A stretch of DNA of 64,000 nt from Segatella copri (GTDB lineage: Bacteria > Bacteroidota > Bacteroidia > Bacteroidales > Bacteroidaceae). The position numbers and the translations under genes are program-made. The stretch lies in assembly GCF_019249795.2 (NCBI RefSeq), contig NZ_CP156891.1, positions 2,002,001-2,066,000 on the forward strand, written 5' to 3'. Shown in pieces: positions 9,762-19,081 of the stretch. The notes beneath the pieces were generated by a model, which was given only the letters and a program-made list of their open reading frames with translations, was not told the DNA's origin and did no database searches. Each line of letters starts with the position of its first letter. Positions within the stretch are counted from its first letter, which is position 1.

Positions 9762-9769
9762 CAAAGTTA
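9762..9769 (-). promoter_or_regulatory. -7 promoter element upstream of metK
   Basis: The complement reads TAACTTTG (TAnnTTTG), 51 bp upstream of the metK start. A TTTG at the expected upstream spacing is not evident, so the assignment rests on one box and its position in front of the first gene of a leftward run. Confidence 0.5.
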
Positions 9770-9827
9770 CTCATATTTTTTCAGATTTTGTCATATTCCC
9801 ATATAAAAAACGTCAATTCCTTGTGCT

Positions 9828-10784
9828 TTATCTGTTATTCGGGCATCTTTTGTCTGTTTTATCAGAATCAAACACTTGGTTTTCTCCACTATATTTGATA
9901 TTTCGAGGATGATGTTCCAAGATAGCTCTGCGCAAATCTGAAGTTTCAAGATGAGTATAAATCTCTGTGGTTCCAATATCTTCATGCCCCAACAAGGCCT
10001 GAATTACCCTCAGATCGGCTCCACCTTTCAACAAGGCTGTAGCAAAACTATGGCGTAAAGTATGAGGAGAAATGGTTTTCTTGATTCCTGCATCATAAGC
10101 CGCATTTTTTATCATGATAAGTATCATATTGCGTGTGAGATGAGCACCTCTACGATTCAAGAAGACATAGTCTTCCTCACCTGGCTTGATTGTCATCAGA
10201 TTCCGGTCTATATACCAAAGATTGATTTCTTTCAGAGCCTTACCAGAAATAGGAACGATGCGTTCCTTGTTACCTTTACCTATGACCCTAATAAACTTTT
10301 CTTCTTCAAACACATCGCTTTTCTTTAGATTCACAAGTTCCGAAACGCGAAGGCCACAGGAGAACAGGGTTTCTATAATCGCCTTATTACGCTGTCCCTC
10401 CCATTTTTCCAAATCGATAGCCGCTTCAAGCATGTCAACCTCTTCTACAGATAAATACTCCGGCAAATGCTTTCCTATTTGGGGAGAAACCAGTAATTCG
10501 GTCGGATCGTCTTTTATATAATCATCAAGCACCAGATACCGGTAGAAAGAACGGATTCCGCTCAAAATCCGAGCTTGTGAACGAGCAGAAACACCACGAT
10601 CATGCAAACTTGCAGAAAAATTCTCCAAGTCTTCCAATTTCATTTCCGTCAGCACCAAATTATTCTTATCAGCATACTCCAAGAGAAAATTCAAGTCATG
10701 GTAATAGGCATCCAACGTATTTTTGGAGAAATTACGCCCCAACTTGAGGTATCTCATATAGTTCTTTATAATTTCATTCCTCAT
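9828..10784 (-). CDS. xerD: Tyrosine recombinase XerD/XerC-like
   Basis: A 318-residue tyrosine recombinase with all catalytic residues: Arg146 (in SCGLRVSEL), Lys170 (IGKGNK), His241-x-x-Arg244 (HTLRHSF), His267 (LLGHEDI) and the nucleophile Tyr276 (EIYTHL). The SAM-like core-binding domain occupies about residues 5-90. The lack of any neighbouring mobile element and the housekeeping setting suggest the dif-resolving XerD/XerC type rather than an integrase. Which of the two it is cannot be settled from sequence alone. The last 15 residues run past the domain. It is divergent from aroQ with a short shared upstream region. Confidence 0.9.
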   Translation of the reverse strand: MRNEIIKNYMRYLKLGRNFSKNTLDAYYHDLNFLLEYADKNNLVLTEMKLEDLENFSASLHDRGVSARSQARILSGIRSFYRYLVLDDYIKDDPTELLVSPQIGKHLPEYLSVEEVDMLEAAIDLEKWEGQRNKAIIETLFSCGLRVSELVNLKKSDVFEEEKFIRVIGKGNKERIVPISGKALKEINLWYIDRNLMTIKPGEEDYVFLNRRGAHLTRNMILIMIKNAAYDAGIKKTISPHTLRHSFATALLKGGADLRVIQALLGHEDIGTTEIYTHLETSDLRRAILEHHPRNIKYSGENQVFDSDKTDKRCPNNR

Positions 10785-10786
10785 TT

Positions 10787-10818
10787 TTTGTCAGTTTCCT
10801 TAATTTATTGTATCTTTG
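10787..10818 (+). promoter_or_regulatory. Bacteroidetes-type promoter of aroQ
   Basis: TTTG at 10787-10790 and TATCTTTG at 10811-10818 are separated by 20 bp. The predicted transcript has a leader of roughly 85 nt before the aroQ start. The -33 box abuts the start of the divergent recombinase gene. Confidence 0.8.
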
Positions 10819-10908
10819 CATCGTCTTTGCATAAGACAGGAGAGTACAAAAGATCTCTGCCGCAAAGATACGAAAAAAATATGGATTACGATTAAAAATC
10901 AAGTAAAT

Positions 10909-11343
10909 ATGAAGATACAAATTATTAATGGTCCAAACTTGAACCTTCTTGGTGTAAGAGAACCAGGTATTTATGGTAGCAATTCTTTCGAGAGTTATCT
11001 GCCTAAGCTGAAAGCGAAATTCCCAGATATTGAGATAGAGTACTTTCAGAGCAACATTGAAGGCGAGTTAATCAACAAGTTGCAGGAAGTTGGTTTTTCC
11101 CATGATGGTGTAGTACTCAATGCTGGCGCCTATACTCATACCAGCATCGCCTTGCAGGATTGTATTCGCAGTTTGAAATGCCCTTGCGTTGAAGTACACA
11201 TCTCTAATGTGCATAAACGTGAAGAGTTCCGCCATCATTCATATATTTCCTGTGCTTGCCTGGGCGTAATCTGCGGTTTCGGTCTGGCTTCTTACGAACT
11301 TGCCATTTCAGGAATCTTAGCACAGAAAGAAACAGAAGAGTAA
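10909..11343 (+). CDS. aroQ: Type II 3-dehydroquinate dehydratase
   Basis: A 144-residue enzyme of the shikimate pathway that dehydrates 3-dehydroquinate. The start at MKIQIINGPNLNLLG is preferred over a longer in-frame reading (from 10816) because the promoter's -7 box lies inside that extension and the family begins here. Catalytic residues are Arg17 and Tyr22 in the LLGVREPGIYG loop. The substrate loop VEVHISNVHKREEFRHHSYI carries the essential His. Type II enzymes are dodecamers of about 145 residues, matching this length. The O-methyltransferase gene follows after 29 bp. Confidence 0.96.
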   Translation: MKIQIINGPNLNLLGVREPGIYGSNSFESYLPKLKAKFPDIEIEYFQSNIEGELINKLQEVGFSHDGVVLNAGAYTHTSIALQDCIRSLKCPCVEVHISNVHKREEFRHHSYISCACLGVICGFGLASYELAISGILAQKETEE

Positions 11344-11372
11344 GATTTCCGTTACTCTAAATCCATCAGATT

Positions 11373-12011
11373 ATGACAGAGACAGAACTTATAGACAAAT
11401 ATATCTGCCAGCATATAGAGCCTGAAGGCGATTATCTGTATCGTCTTTACCGCGCCACCAATATACATACTATCCATGGACGTATGGCTAGCGGCCATAT
11501 TCAGGGCAGACTTCTCAAGATGCTTGTAGAGATGATTCGCCCGAAGAACATTCTGGAAGTAGGTACATTTAGTGGCTATAGTGCTATCTGCCTGGCCCAG
11601 GGATTGCAGGAAGGTGGAAAACTCTACACTTTCGAGATCAATGATGAGATGGAAGATTTTACCCGTCCCTGGATAGAAGGTTCGAATGTTGCCGATAAGA
11701 TTGACTTCCGCATCGGTGATGCCAACATAGAAGCGCCCCAACTAGGCGTAAAATTCGATATGGCTTTTGTTGATGGCGATAAGCGTACCTATATAGAAAC
11801 GTATGAAATGGTTATGAGCATCCTGAACCCTGGAGGCTACATCCTTGCAGACAATACTCTTTGGGATGGTCACGTCATCGATCCTGCCTACGACCGAGAC
11901 CACCAGACTCAAGGCATTCGGGCTTTCAATGATTTAATAGCAAGAGATCCTAGAGTAGAGGTTGTAATCTTACCACTACGCGATGGTCTTACACTCATCA
12001 GGAAAAAATAA
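11373..12011 (+). CDS. O-methyltransferase family 3 (SAM-dependent)
   Basis: A 212-residue class I methyltransferase of the catechol/caffeoyl-CoA OMT-like family. Motif I is EVGTFSGYSA (residues 62-71). The acidic ribose-binding residue is in LYTFEINDEM, FVDGDKRTY carries the metal-binding Asp, and ADNTLW is the second metal-site motif. The substrate is unknown; bacterial members often act on small phenolics or on the wobble uridine of tRNA (TrmR), and the latter is a reasonable alternative. It is probably co-transcribed with aroQ and ends before a strong terminator. Confidence 0.87.
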   Translation: MTETELIDKYICQHIEPEGDYLYRLYRATNIHTIHGRMASGHIQGRLLKMLVEMIRPKNILEVGTFSGYSAICLAQGLQEGGKLYTFEINDEMEDFTRPWIEGSNVADKIDFRIGDANIEAPQLGVKFDMAFVDGDKRTYIETYEMVMSILNPGGYILADNTLWDGHVIDPAYDRDHQTQGIRAFNDLIARDPRVEVVILPLRDGLTLIRKK

Positions 12012-12028
12012 AAAATCAATTAGAACAA

Positions 12029-12072
12029 GAAATGGCATGAATCCCCCATGAAAGATTCATGCCATTTCTTTT
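12029..12072 (+). terminator. Terminator after the aroQ-methyltransferase unit
   Basis: Perfect 14-bp arms at 12029-12042 and 12055-12068 around a 12-nt loop, followed by TTTTAG. It lies between convergent genes, and the A-rich 5' flank (GAACAAGAAA) is a poorer tract on the other strand, so it mainly serves the rightward unit. Confidence 0.85.
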
Positions 12073-12107
12073 AGTATATGCACCCAAGTATAAGAAATTC
12101 TGTAGGT

Positions 12108-13337
12108 TTAACTCAACAGCCTTTTACTCAGCGCTCTTACAGGATACCATACAGCAAGCCAACCTACAGCAATTACAGTAACGAAGATAATAGCAACATC
12201 TGAGTAATGAACACTTACCGGATAAGCATCAACAATAAAGGAGCCTTCAGAATCTCCCAGACGTACAAATCCATATTGCTGCTGCAAAAAGCAGAGGAGC
12301 AAGCCCAATCCAATACCGATAACAGCACCTATCACAGCTATCATTCTACCTTCAAAAAGAAATACTCTGGTAATCTGCTTATCGTTAGCTCCAAGATTAC
12401 GAAGAGTCACTACATCATTTTTCTTATCAATAATAAGCATAGAAAGCGACCCGATGATATTGAAACATGCAACAACTAAGATAAAGGTCAGGAAGATATA
12501 AGCAATCATCTTCTCTATCGACATAATTTTAAAGGTATCTTCCTGTTGTTCAAATCTGTCAAGCACTTTATATTTATTACCAGCTATCTGCTGCATCTCT
12601 GCCTTTACAGCATCCAGATTGCTACCCGGTTTCAAGCGTAATTCCAAATCAGAGAGCATACCTTGCTGACCAAAGAGATTACGGGCAAATGAAATAGAAG
12701 TGATGATGTAGTTTTTATCATACTTAGCCTGTTTGACGGCAAAAAGTACGCCAGGAGAGTTGAGCGAGTCAACAACAAAGCCATCACCAGGGTTAGTCAT
12801 ATCCAGCTGTCCTTCCTTTTTAGGAGCATAGATTTTCAGGAAACCATCCCATTGTGCTCCTATGCCTAAATTCTGGGCAAGACGGATACCTACGGTTCCA
12901 TATTCCAGATTGGCAGCATGCAAGGAGAAAGAGCCATCACCATATAAAATATCTGTAATATGAGAAAGTTCTGCAAAATTATCATCTACACCCTTGATTT
13001 TCACCATAGCCTGATGATCATTATAGATTGCAAGAGCTTGATCTTCTACGGTTTCTGTTGCAACATCTACCTGCGGCAAAAGACGAATCTTAGTAAGAAT
13101 AGGATCATCTGCAGGTGCAGTCTTTCCCTCAACAGGCACAACCTTGAGTTGTGGGTCAAAACTCGTAAAGAGTGAAGCTACCAGGTCATGGAAGCCGTTA
13201 AAAACACTCAGAACGATGACCAGAGCCATCGTAGCTACCGCCACACCTATTACAGAAATAGAACTGATGACGTTGATGACGTGCGTACTCTTCTTTGAGA
13301 AAAGATACCTGCGAGCTATAAAGAATGGGAAATTCAT
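12108..13337 (-). CDS. FtsX-like ABC permease, lipoprotein-releasing LolC/LolE type
   Basis: A 409-residue integral membrane permease. It has one membrane helix at residues 22-46, a long periplasmic domain, then three C-terminal helices (about 277-301, 322-349 and 375-400), the LolC/LolE topology. The start NFPFFIARRYLFSKK and ISSISVIGVAVATMALVIVL strongly resemble the lipoprotein-releasing subunit that extracts outer-membrane lipoproteins from the inner membrane with LolD. No LolD ATPase gene is beside it. It lies downstream of rbfA in the same direction, 86 bp apart, with a weak hairpin (13370-13400) between them. Confidence 0.87.
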   Translation of the reverse strand: MNFPFFIARRYLFSKKSTHVINVISSISVIGVAVATMALVIVLSVFNGFHDLVASLFTSFDPQLKVVPVEGKTAPADDPILTKIRLLPQVDVATETVEDQALAIYNDHQAMVKIKGVDDNFAELSHITDILYGDGSFSLHAANLEYGTVGIRLAQNLGIGAQWDGFLKIYAPKKEGQLDMTNPGDGFVVDSLNSPGVLFAVKQAKYDKNYIITSISFARNLFGQQGMLSDLELRLKPGSNLDAVKAEMQQIAGNKYKVLDRFEQQEDTFKIMSIEKMIAYIFLTFILVVACFNIIGSLSMLIIDKKNDVVTLRNLGANDKQITRVFLFEGRMIAVIGAVIGIGLGLLLCFLQQQYGFVRLGDSEGSFIVDAYPVSVHYSDVAIIFVTVIAVGWLAVWYPVRALSKRLLS

Positions 13338-13423
13338 AATTCTATCTTACCTTATTTATATAACAGTATAGGGAGTCAAGAATTGCCGTCTTAACTCCCT
13401 TGTCTTTTTACTTCCTTACTCTT

Positions 13424-13759
13424 TTACTTTTTCAAGAGTTCATCAATGTGCTCCAAATAATCGAGACTATCATCAAGGAAGAAACGGAGTTCTGGAATAA
13501 TACGTAACTGGTTTCTCACTTTTTTACCCAAGTCGAAACGGATCGTCTTCTCATTTGCATTGATGTTCTTCAAAATCTCCTCTCCTTTTTCAGAAGGGAA
13601 CACACTCAAGTAAGCAGTACAGATACTGAGATCTGGACTTACTCTAACCTTAGTAACACTTACCATCACACCATGCATCATGCGGGTTTGTGACTGGAAG
13701 ATAAGACTCAACTCCTTCTGGAGAAGTCTTGATATACGGTTTTGTCTTGTTTCTTGCAT
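13424..13759 (-). CDS. rbfA: 30S ribosome-binding factor A
   Basis: A 111-residue KH-fold protein that matures the 16S rRNA 5' end and supports growth at low temperature. It has the family opening TRQNRISRLLQKELSLIFQ, the VSVTKVRVSPDLSICTAYLS strand segment and the closing RNQLRIIPELRFFLDDSLDY. Length is normal. It precedes the LolC/E-type permease, an rbfA-permease pairing familiar in Bacteroidetes. The spacer between it and murI is an A/T-rich stretch made of repeated AACTATAAA-like words. Confidence 0.93.
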   Translation of the reverse strand: MQETRQNRISRLLQKELSLIFQSQTRMMHGVMVSVTKVRVSPDLSICTAYLSVFPSEKGEEILKNINANEKTIRFDLGKKVRNQLRIIPELRFFLDDSLDYLEHIDELLKK

Positions 13760-13789
13760 AACTATTAACTATAAATTATTAACTATAAA

Positions 13790-14626
13790 CTATTCAAGAT
13801 CTACATGTGTAACCTCCACCTGTTCATGAAGGAAAATCTGTGCAGATTCCTTGAATTTATCCTCACTCTCTGTTGTGAGATATCGGCAAGAGCCTGTTTT
13901 GGTTATCATCTGTTCCATCTGCGGATGGCGGTTCAGATAATCTTTCAGACTGTTTGCTACATATTGTCCTTGCGGAACCACTCTTACGCCATCAGGAAGA
14001 TTCTTCACAATGCTGCTCATAAGAAGCGGATAATGCGTGCAACCCAAAATAATGGTATCAATATCAGCGTCCTTCAGCATCAGCTGGTCGATGCGTTTCT
14101 TTACGAAATAATCAGCTCCCGGACTATCTGCTTCATTGGCTTCCACGATGGCAGCCCAAAGCGGACAAGCCACGCCACTCACCTGAATCTCTGGCCAAAG
14201 TTTCGAAATTTCCATATTATAACTTTGGCTTTTAATAGTACCTTCTGTAGCCAAAAGTCCCACGTGATTACTCTTGGTAATAGTACCAATTACTTCGGCA
14301 GTAGGGCGGATAATACCCAAAACTCTTCTGCTGGGATCCAACTCAGGAATATCGCGCTGCTGCAAAGAACGTAGTGCCTTAGCCGAAGCAGTATTACATC
14401 CCAGGATAACGAGATGACACCCCATAGAGAAAAGTTTAAGCACAGCCTGGCGTGTGAACTTATAAACCACCTCAAACGAACGCGAGCCATAAGGAGCACG
14501 AGCGTTATCACCCAAGTACATATAATCATACTGAGGCATCGTCTGGCGCAACCCATGCAGGATGGTCAGTCCGCCATAACCAGAATCAAAGACACCGATT
14601 GGTCCGGGATTAGAAGGCAACATCAT
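13790..14626 (-). CDS. murI: Glutamate racemase
   Basis: A 278-residue cofactor-independent racemase supplying D-glutamate for peptidoglycan. The active-site acids and thiols are present: GVFDSGYGG (Asp14, Ser15), VILGCNTASA (Cys77) and IILGCTHYP (Cys196, His198). Start is at MMLPSNPGPIGVFDSG, which overlaps the upstream ompH stop codon by 4 bp. It thus closes the leftward envelope run uppS-bamA-ompH x3-murI. Confidence 0.95.
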   Translation of the reverse strand: MMLPSNPGPIGVFDSGYGGLTILHGLRQTMPQYDYMYLGDNARAPYGSRSFEVVYKFTRQAVLKLFSMGCHLVILGCNTASAKALRSLQQRDIPELDPSRRVLGIIRPTAEVIGTITKSNHVGLLATEGTIKSQSYNMEISKLWPEIQVSGVACPLWAAIVEANEADSPGADYFVKKRIDQLMLKDADIDTIILGCTHYPLLMSSIVKNLPDGVRVVPQGQYVANSLKDYLNRHPQMEQMITKTGSCRYLTTESEDKFKESAQIFLHEQVEVTHVDLE

Positions 14627-15177
14627 TTCAAAGTCTCCTCCAGCAAAGCTGTAATATCCTCCCCCATCTCTTCGTTGAGATAAGGAGCTGCATTATTGTC
14701 TGTATTGATGATAAAGGCAAACCCCTTCTGCTTGCCAATCTTTTTAGCTTCCTCGTTTATTTTTGCTTTGAGCGGAGCATAAGCATCATTCTCTGCTTGC
14801 TGCAACAGGCGGGTAGCCTCAGCCTTGAAGGCAATATTTTTCTCCATCAATTCACGCAATTCAGCCTGACGCTTCTCCAGAATTGTCTTGGCATAAGTGC
14901 GCTGTCCATCAAGAAATTCCTCATACTTAGCATTAAACTCAGTTTCTACACGTTTCATTTCTGCATCGTATTTCTCACGGAGTTCATCCATATTATGCTT
15001 GGCTATAGCGTAACCAGGCATAGTATGAAAAACCTTATCAAAACTAAAGTAGCCAAAATGCAAGGGAGCAGATACAGCAATCTGTTGTTGCTGAACCTTT
15101 GCTGCAGGCGTTGTATGCTGGGCTGAAACAGTCAAAGAGATGAGAGCAAAAGCCAGAAATAAGAGATTCTTTTTCAT
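14623..15177 (-). CDS. OmpH/Skp family periplasmic chaperone (copy 3 of 3)
   Basis: A 184-residue exported protein with a signal peptide (MKKNLLFLAFALISLTVSAQ) and a long helical Skp-type coiled coil between about residues 55 and 150, rich in K, E, Q and R. Skp/OmpH trimers hold unfolded outer-membrane proteins and deliver them to BamA. This copy is the most divergent of the three: it opens with a longer spacer (TPAAKVQQQQIAVSAP) and ends with a TxAPY-like segment (INTDNNAAPYLNEEMGEDIT) typical of the longer Bacteroidetes OmpH. It overlaps murI by 4 bp. Confidence 0.88.
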   Translation of the reverse strand: MKKNLLFLAFALISLTVSAQHTTPAAKVQQQQIAVSAPLHFGYFSFDKVFHTMPGYAIAKHNMDELREKYDAEMKRVETEFNAKYEEFLDGQRTYAKTILEKRQAELRELMEKNIAFKAEATRLLQQAENDAYAPLKAKINEEAKKIGKQKGFAFIINTDNNAAPYLNEEMGEDITALLEETLK

Positions 15178-15230
15178 GATGAGTGATACCGTTTATGATG
15201 AATACCTTATAAATACCTCGTTATTAAAAA

Positions 15231-15262
15231 TGAGAAATAAGGGCAAGCACTTCTGCCTGCCC
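15231..15262 (-). terminator. Weak terminator after the second ompH gene
   Basis: On the minus strand a hairpin of GGGCA with TGCCC (plus GCA/TGC after one mismatch, + strand 15241-15262) is followed by TTATTTCTCATTTTT. It lies between the second and third ompH genes and could reduce transcription into the third ompH and murI. Confidence 0.5.
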
Positions 15263-15291
15263 TCAATCTATATTCTTTTTATTTGCCTTGA

Positions 15292-15777
15292 TTACTTAAT
15301 CTTAGCCTGTACTTCCTTAGTAACGTCTACTACGTTAGTACCTGTATATACAGCTGCACCATCCTCGAAGATGAAGGTGTAGTTACCAGCCTTGCCTACA
15401 GCCGCGATAGCTGTACGTACCTTTGCTACGATAGGCTGCATGAGTTCGCTGCTCTTCTTCTGCAACTCCTGCTGACCATCCTGGTAAGCCTGCTGAATTT
15501 TCTGCTGGAGAGTCTGCAACTCAGTTTCCTTCTGCTGCTTTGCTGTAGCATTCATTGTGCTGGAACCCTTCTGATACTCGTCAGCCTTACGCTGCAACTC
15601 ATCCTGCATAGACTTCAAGTCATTCTCCTTCTGCTTCTGGAGAGCTTCCATCTCGCCATTAGCCTTAGCTACATCTGGCAAAGACTGCATAATCTGCTGA
15701 GTATTTACTTTACCAAACTTCTGAGCCATCATAGTCATTGGTGCACAGAGCATCAACATTAAAATAAGCTTTTTCAT
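15292..15777 (-). CDS. OmpH/Skp family periplasmic chaperone (copy 2 of 3)
   Basis: A 161-residue exported chaperone. Signal peptide MKKLILMLMLCAPMTMMAQ, then the mature start KFGKVNTQQIMQSLPDVAKA, a Gln-rich coiled coil (about residues 40-110, many QKQKE and LQQK heptads) and the conserved C-terminal strand NYTFIFEDGAAVYTG. Length and layout are typical of Skp. It is the middle gene of three tandem ompH copies downstream of bamA, and is separated from the first copy by 92 bp. Confidence 0.93.
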   Translation of the reverse strand: MKKLILMLMLCAPMTMMAQKFGKVNTQQIMQSLPDVAKANGEMEALQKQKENDLKSMQDELQRKADEYQKGSSTMNATAKQQKETELQTLQQKIQQAYQDGQQELQKKSSELMQPIVAKVRTAIAAVGKAGNYTFIFEDGAAVYTGTNVVDVTKEVQAKIK

Positions 15778-15869
15778 TGTTCTATTCTTTTTAATTATTA
15801 ATTTCTAAATGAAGTTTTCATGCTGCCAACCATTGGCACATGTACTTACCGGCTGCAAATATACAATTA

Positions 15870-16391
15870 TTATTTGGAATAACCTAATTTTTGGAGCACT
15901 TCGTTGCTAATATCTATCTTAGGAGAGCCAAAGATGATGCCGCTGTTGCTAGCTCTATCGAGAACAAGCGAATATCCGCGCAGGTCTGAAATCTCTTTTA
16001 CGGCTGTATAAATCTCTTCCTGAATAGGTCCCATCAATGCCTCACGCATCTTATAAAGGTCGCCTTCTGCACCAAAATATTTTTTCTTCAAATCGCTAGC
16101 CTCCTTCTCTTTCTGCATGATGGCATCCTGCTTAGCCTTCTTCTGCTCCTGAGAAAGGAACACTACCTCGTTCTGATAGTTCTTATACATGGTGCTTGCC
16201 TCTGTGTTAAGAGCTTCTACCTCAGCCTGCCATTTGCGGCTTACCTGATTCAACTGCTCGTTGGCACGCTCATAAGCGGGTACATTCTTCAAGATGTACT
16301 CCATATCTATCAATGCATATTTCTGTGCATGTGCTGAGATGGCTGCTACAGCCATCATCAGCATCAATACTATTTTCTTCATAAAACCCAT
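15870..16391 (-). CDS. OmpH/Skp family periplasmic chaperone (copy 1 of 3)
   Basis: A 173-residue exported protein. An N-terminal signal peptide (KKIVLMLMMAVAAISAHAQ) is followed by KYALIDMEYILKNVPAYERA, a lysine/glutamate-rich coiled coil and the ending SNSGIIFGSPKIDISNEVLQ, where Skp-type proteins close their beta-body. The gene begins 2 bp after the bamA stop codon, so it is surely co-transcribed and probably translationally linked with bamA, consistent with a chaperone that feeds the Bam complex. MGF before MKK makes the exact start (16391 or 16382) uncertain. Confidence 0.93.
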   Translation of the reverse strand: MGFMKKIVLMLMMAVAAISAHAQKYALIDMEYILKNVPAYERANEQLNQVSRKWQAEVEALNTEASTMYKNYQNEVVFLSQEQKKAKQDAIMQKEKEASDLKKKYFGAEGDLYKMREALMGPIQEEIYTAVKEISDLRGYSLVLDRASNSGIIFGSPKIDISNEVLQKLGYSK

Positions 16392-16393
16392 TT

Positions 16394-19030
16394 TTAGAAT
16401 TCCTGACCTAAGATGAAGTGGAACTGGCTTCCACCCTTCTTATATGAACTACCATTCCATACCTTGTCGAAACCGTAAGCCCAGTCGATACCCATGAGAC
16501 CAACCATAGGCAAGAAGATACGTACACCGACACCGGCACTACGTTTCATGCTGAATGGGTTGAACTTCTTGGTTTCATACCAGGCGTTACCAGCCTCTAC
16601 GAAGGTCAAACCATAAATGGTTGTGTTACCTAAGAGGAATGGATAGCGAAGCTCCAATGAGAAGCGGTCGTATGCATAAGCATAGTAACCGGTTGTAGGA
16701 CTGTAAGATACAGAACCATTCTCATAACCGCGGAGTCCGATTGTTTCCTCACCATAATATGATGAGTATCCACTCATACCGTCACCACCCACATAGTAGG
16801 TCTCGAACGGACTCTTCTTATACTTGTTATAAGAACCGAGCAAGCCGAGTTCTACACGGGTCATCAATACGAAGCACTTCTGACCCTCTGTGAGTGCAGT
16901 ATAAGTCTTTGCCTTGAACTTCCACTTATGGTATTCAATCCATCTGTACTTCTCCTGCTGCTCAGCAGAATAGGTTGGCGACTTAGAATCGTTGGCAAGA
17001 TTCTTGTAGTCCTTGTTGTCGAACGCACTCCATGGTGGAGTAAGGTTGACACTTGCCTCAACCTCAGAACCACGACGTGGGAAGAGTTGGTTATCGGTTG
17101 ATGTTCGGTTCAATGCGATGGTCAAGTTCAAGTTGTTCGCATTACCGTTGGTCATCAACATATAGCTCCAGTTCTTCATCATGTAGCGCTGGTAAGCCAA
17201 CTGTACAGACAAGGTGAAGTAATCATCCGGCCAACGGAGGCGCTTACCCCAACCGAGACTTACACCCACCATCTGGATATACTTGTCTGGATCGTAATAA
17301 TTCTCGTAGTTGTTATAGTAACTAGAACCATAACCATACATATAACTGTAATAGTTGTTCATGTAAGCACTATTGTAATAGTTGCTTGACACGTCGGTAC
17401 TCTTACTGTAGTATGCACCTACGCTGAACTGGATAGGGCGCTTGCCGCCAAACCAGTTGGTAGAGTAGCTTACGTTATAGCTCTGGTAGTAGGTACCATT
17501 GGTCTGTGCACCTATACTCAGCACCTCACCATCACCGATAGGCATGATACCACGATGCTCCTTGTTTTTGTTGAAGAGGTTTGCCATAGAGAAGTTGTTG
17601 AGCTTCAAGCCCACACGTCCGATGACACCCGTCTGACCCCAACCGAGCGAGAACTCAATCTGGTCGTTACTCTTCTGCTCCAGGTTCCAGTTTACATCAA
17701 CCGTACCATCTTCAGGATTAGGCTTTACATCCGGGCTAACCTTCTCTGGATCAAAGTGTCCCATAGAAGCAAGTTCACGAGCCGAACGCATCAGAGCATC
17801 CTTAGAGAAAAGGTCGCCTGGCTTGGTACGAAGTTCACGACGCACTACGTTTTCGTAAAGACGGGTATTACCATTGATACGTACATGGCTCAGATAAGCC
17901 TGAGGTCCCTCTGTTACGCGCATCTCCAAATCGATAGAGTCGCCATCAATATTGATTTCAGTCGGTTCGATACGAGAGAACACATAACCATTATTATAGT
18001 AGAGGTTAGAAACTGCGTCATCATCTTCATTCAGGCGCTTACCCAATATCTTCTGGTTATATACATCGCCCTTCTTCATGCCGAGCAATGCTTCGAGATA
18101 AGCTGAAGAGTAAACGGTATTACCTGCCCAGGAGATGTTACGGATATAGTATTTCTTACCTTCATCTACCTTGATGTAGATATTAACGTGCTTCTCATCG
18201 AAGTTGCTCACGCTATCTTCCAGAATCTGAGCATCACGGAAACCATACTCATTATATTTGTCGATGAGTTTCTGCTTATCTTCCTTCCATCTCTCAGGGG
18301 TAAACTTCTTCGACTTGAAGAAAGAGGCGAACTTACCAGCCTCATGCGTCTTGGCAAAAGCGCCCTTCGAGAAGAGTCCACCCTTAATCTTGCGGTCAGA
18401 AAGCTGTTCGTTTCCATCGATTGTTATCTGATGTACCTTGATTTTTTCTTTCTTGTCAACAACAACATCCAGGATTACCTGTCCCTTGTTGGCAATATCA
18501 TCGCGCTGGTTTATCTGGATATCAGCGTTCTTGAAACCCTTATCATCGAAATACTTCTTGGCGAGAATCTTGGCACGGTCGAGCATATTCGGAGTTACCT
18601 GAGTGCCCTTTACCATACCCAACTTCTGCTCCATATCTTCACGCTCGCTCTTCTTCAAACCAACATAGTTGATATTAGAGATACGTGGACGAACCGCAAG
18701 ATAGATATGGAGATAAAGCTTCTCACCTACGATAGAGTCGGCAGCGATAGCCACCTTCGAGAAGAGTCCATGTTTCCAGTAGCGCTTTACGGCATTGGTA
18801 ATCTCGTCGCCAGGCACAGTAATCTCATCGCCCACACTGAGGCCTGAGATACCTGTGAGAACATAGTCTTCGTAGCCCTCAACACCCGAAACATTGATAC
18901 CACCAATCTTAAGGGTACGAGGTGTACCAGCATACGAGATGTCAGGGTTTACGATTTTATCTTGTGCCTGAATCTGCATGCATGCCATTACGCCGAACAG
19001 CAGGATGAAAATCTTTTTAAATCTATTCAT
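16394..19030 (-). CDS. bamA: Outer membrane protein assembly factor BamA
   Basis: An 878-residue Omp85 protein, the core of the complex that folds beta-barrel proteins into the outer membrane. It has a signal peptide (MNRFKKIFILLFGVMACMQIQAQ), POTRA repeats over about residues 35-440 and a C-terminal 16-strand barrel. The L6 signature appears as GLRGYE in ETIGLRGYENGSV. The barrel ends in the aromatic HFILGQEF, a usual terminal phenylalanine signal. A tyrosine/asparagine/serine-rich loop (around YMNNYYSYMYGYGSSYYNNY) is larger than in proteobacterial BamA. It sits between uppS and three ompH genes, the standard Bacteroidetes order. Confidence 0.96.
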   Translation of the reverse strand: MNRFKKIFILLFGVMACMQIQAQDKIVNPDISYAGTPRTLKIGGINVSGVEGYEDYVLTGISGLSVGDEITVPGDEITNAVKRYWKHGLFSKVAIAADSIVGEKLYLHIYLAVRPRISNINYVGLKKSEREDMEQKLGMVKGTQVTPNMLDRAKILAKKYFDDKGFKNADIQINQRDDIANKGQVILDVVVDKKEKIKVHQITIDGNEQLSDRKIKGGLFSKGAFAKTHEAGKFASFFKSKKFTPERWKEDKQKLIDKYNEYGFRDAQILEDSVSNFDEKHVNIYIKVDEGKKYYIRNISWAGNTVYSSAYLEALLGMKKGDVYNQKILGKRLNEDDDAVSNLYYNNGYVFSRIEPTEINIDGDSIDLEMRVTEGPQAYLSHVRINGNTRLYENVVRRELRTKPGDLFSKDALMRSARELASMGHFDPEKVSPDVKPNPEDGTVDVNWNLEQKSNDQIEFSLGWGQTGVIGRVGLKLNNFSMANLFNKNKEHRGIMPIGDGEVLSIGAQTNGTYYQSYNVSYSTNWFGGKRPIQFSVGAYYSKSTDVSSNYYNSAYMNNYYSYMYGYGSSYYNNYENYYDPDKYIQMVGVSLGWGKRLRWPDDYFTLSVQLAYQRYMMKNWSYMLMTNGNANNLNLTIALNRTSTDNQLFPRRGSEVEASVNLTPPWSAFDNKDYKNLANDSKSPTYSAEQQEKYRWIEYHKWKFKAKTYTALTEGQKCFVLMTRVELGLLGSYNKYKKSPFETYYVGGDGMSGYSSYYGEETIGLRGYENGSVSYSPTTGYYAYAYDRFSLELRYPFLLGNTTIYGLTFVEAGNAWYETKKFNPFSMKRSAGVGVRIFLPMVGLMGIDWAYGFDKVWNGSSYKKGGSQFHFILGQEF

Positions 19031-19081
19031 TTATACCTTATTATATATAATATGATTTTTCTATGCTTGTATGAGGTTTGC

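Noticed and set aside
9828..10784. Mobile-element integrase interpretation of the tyrosine recombinase
   Set aside because: No attachment-site repeats, phage or conjugation genes are adjacent, and the neighbours are housekeeping genes.
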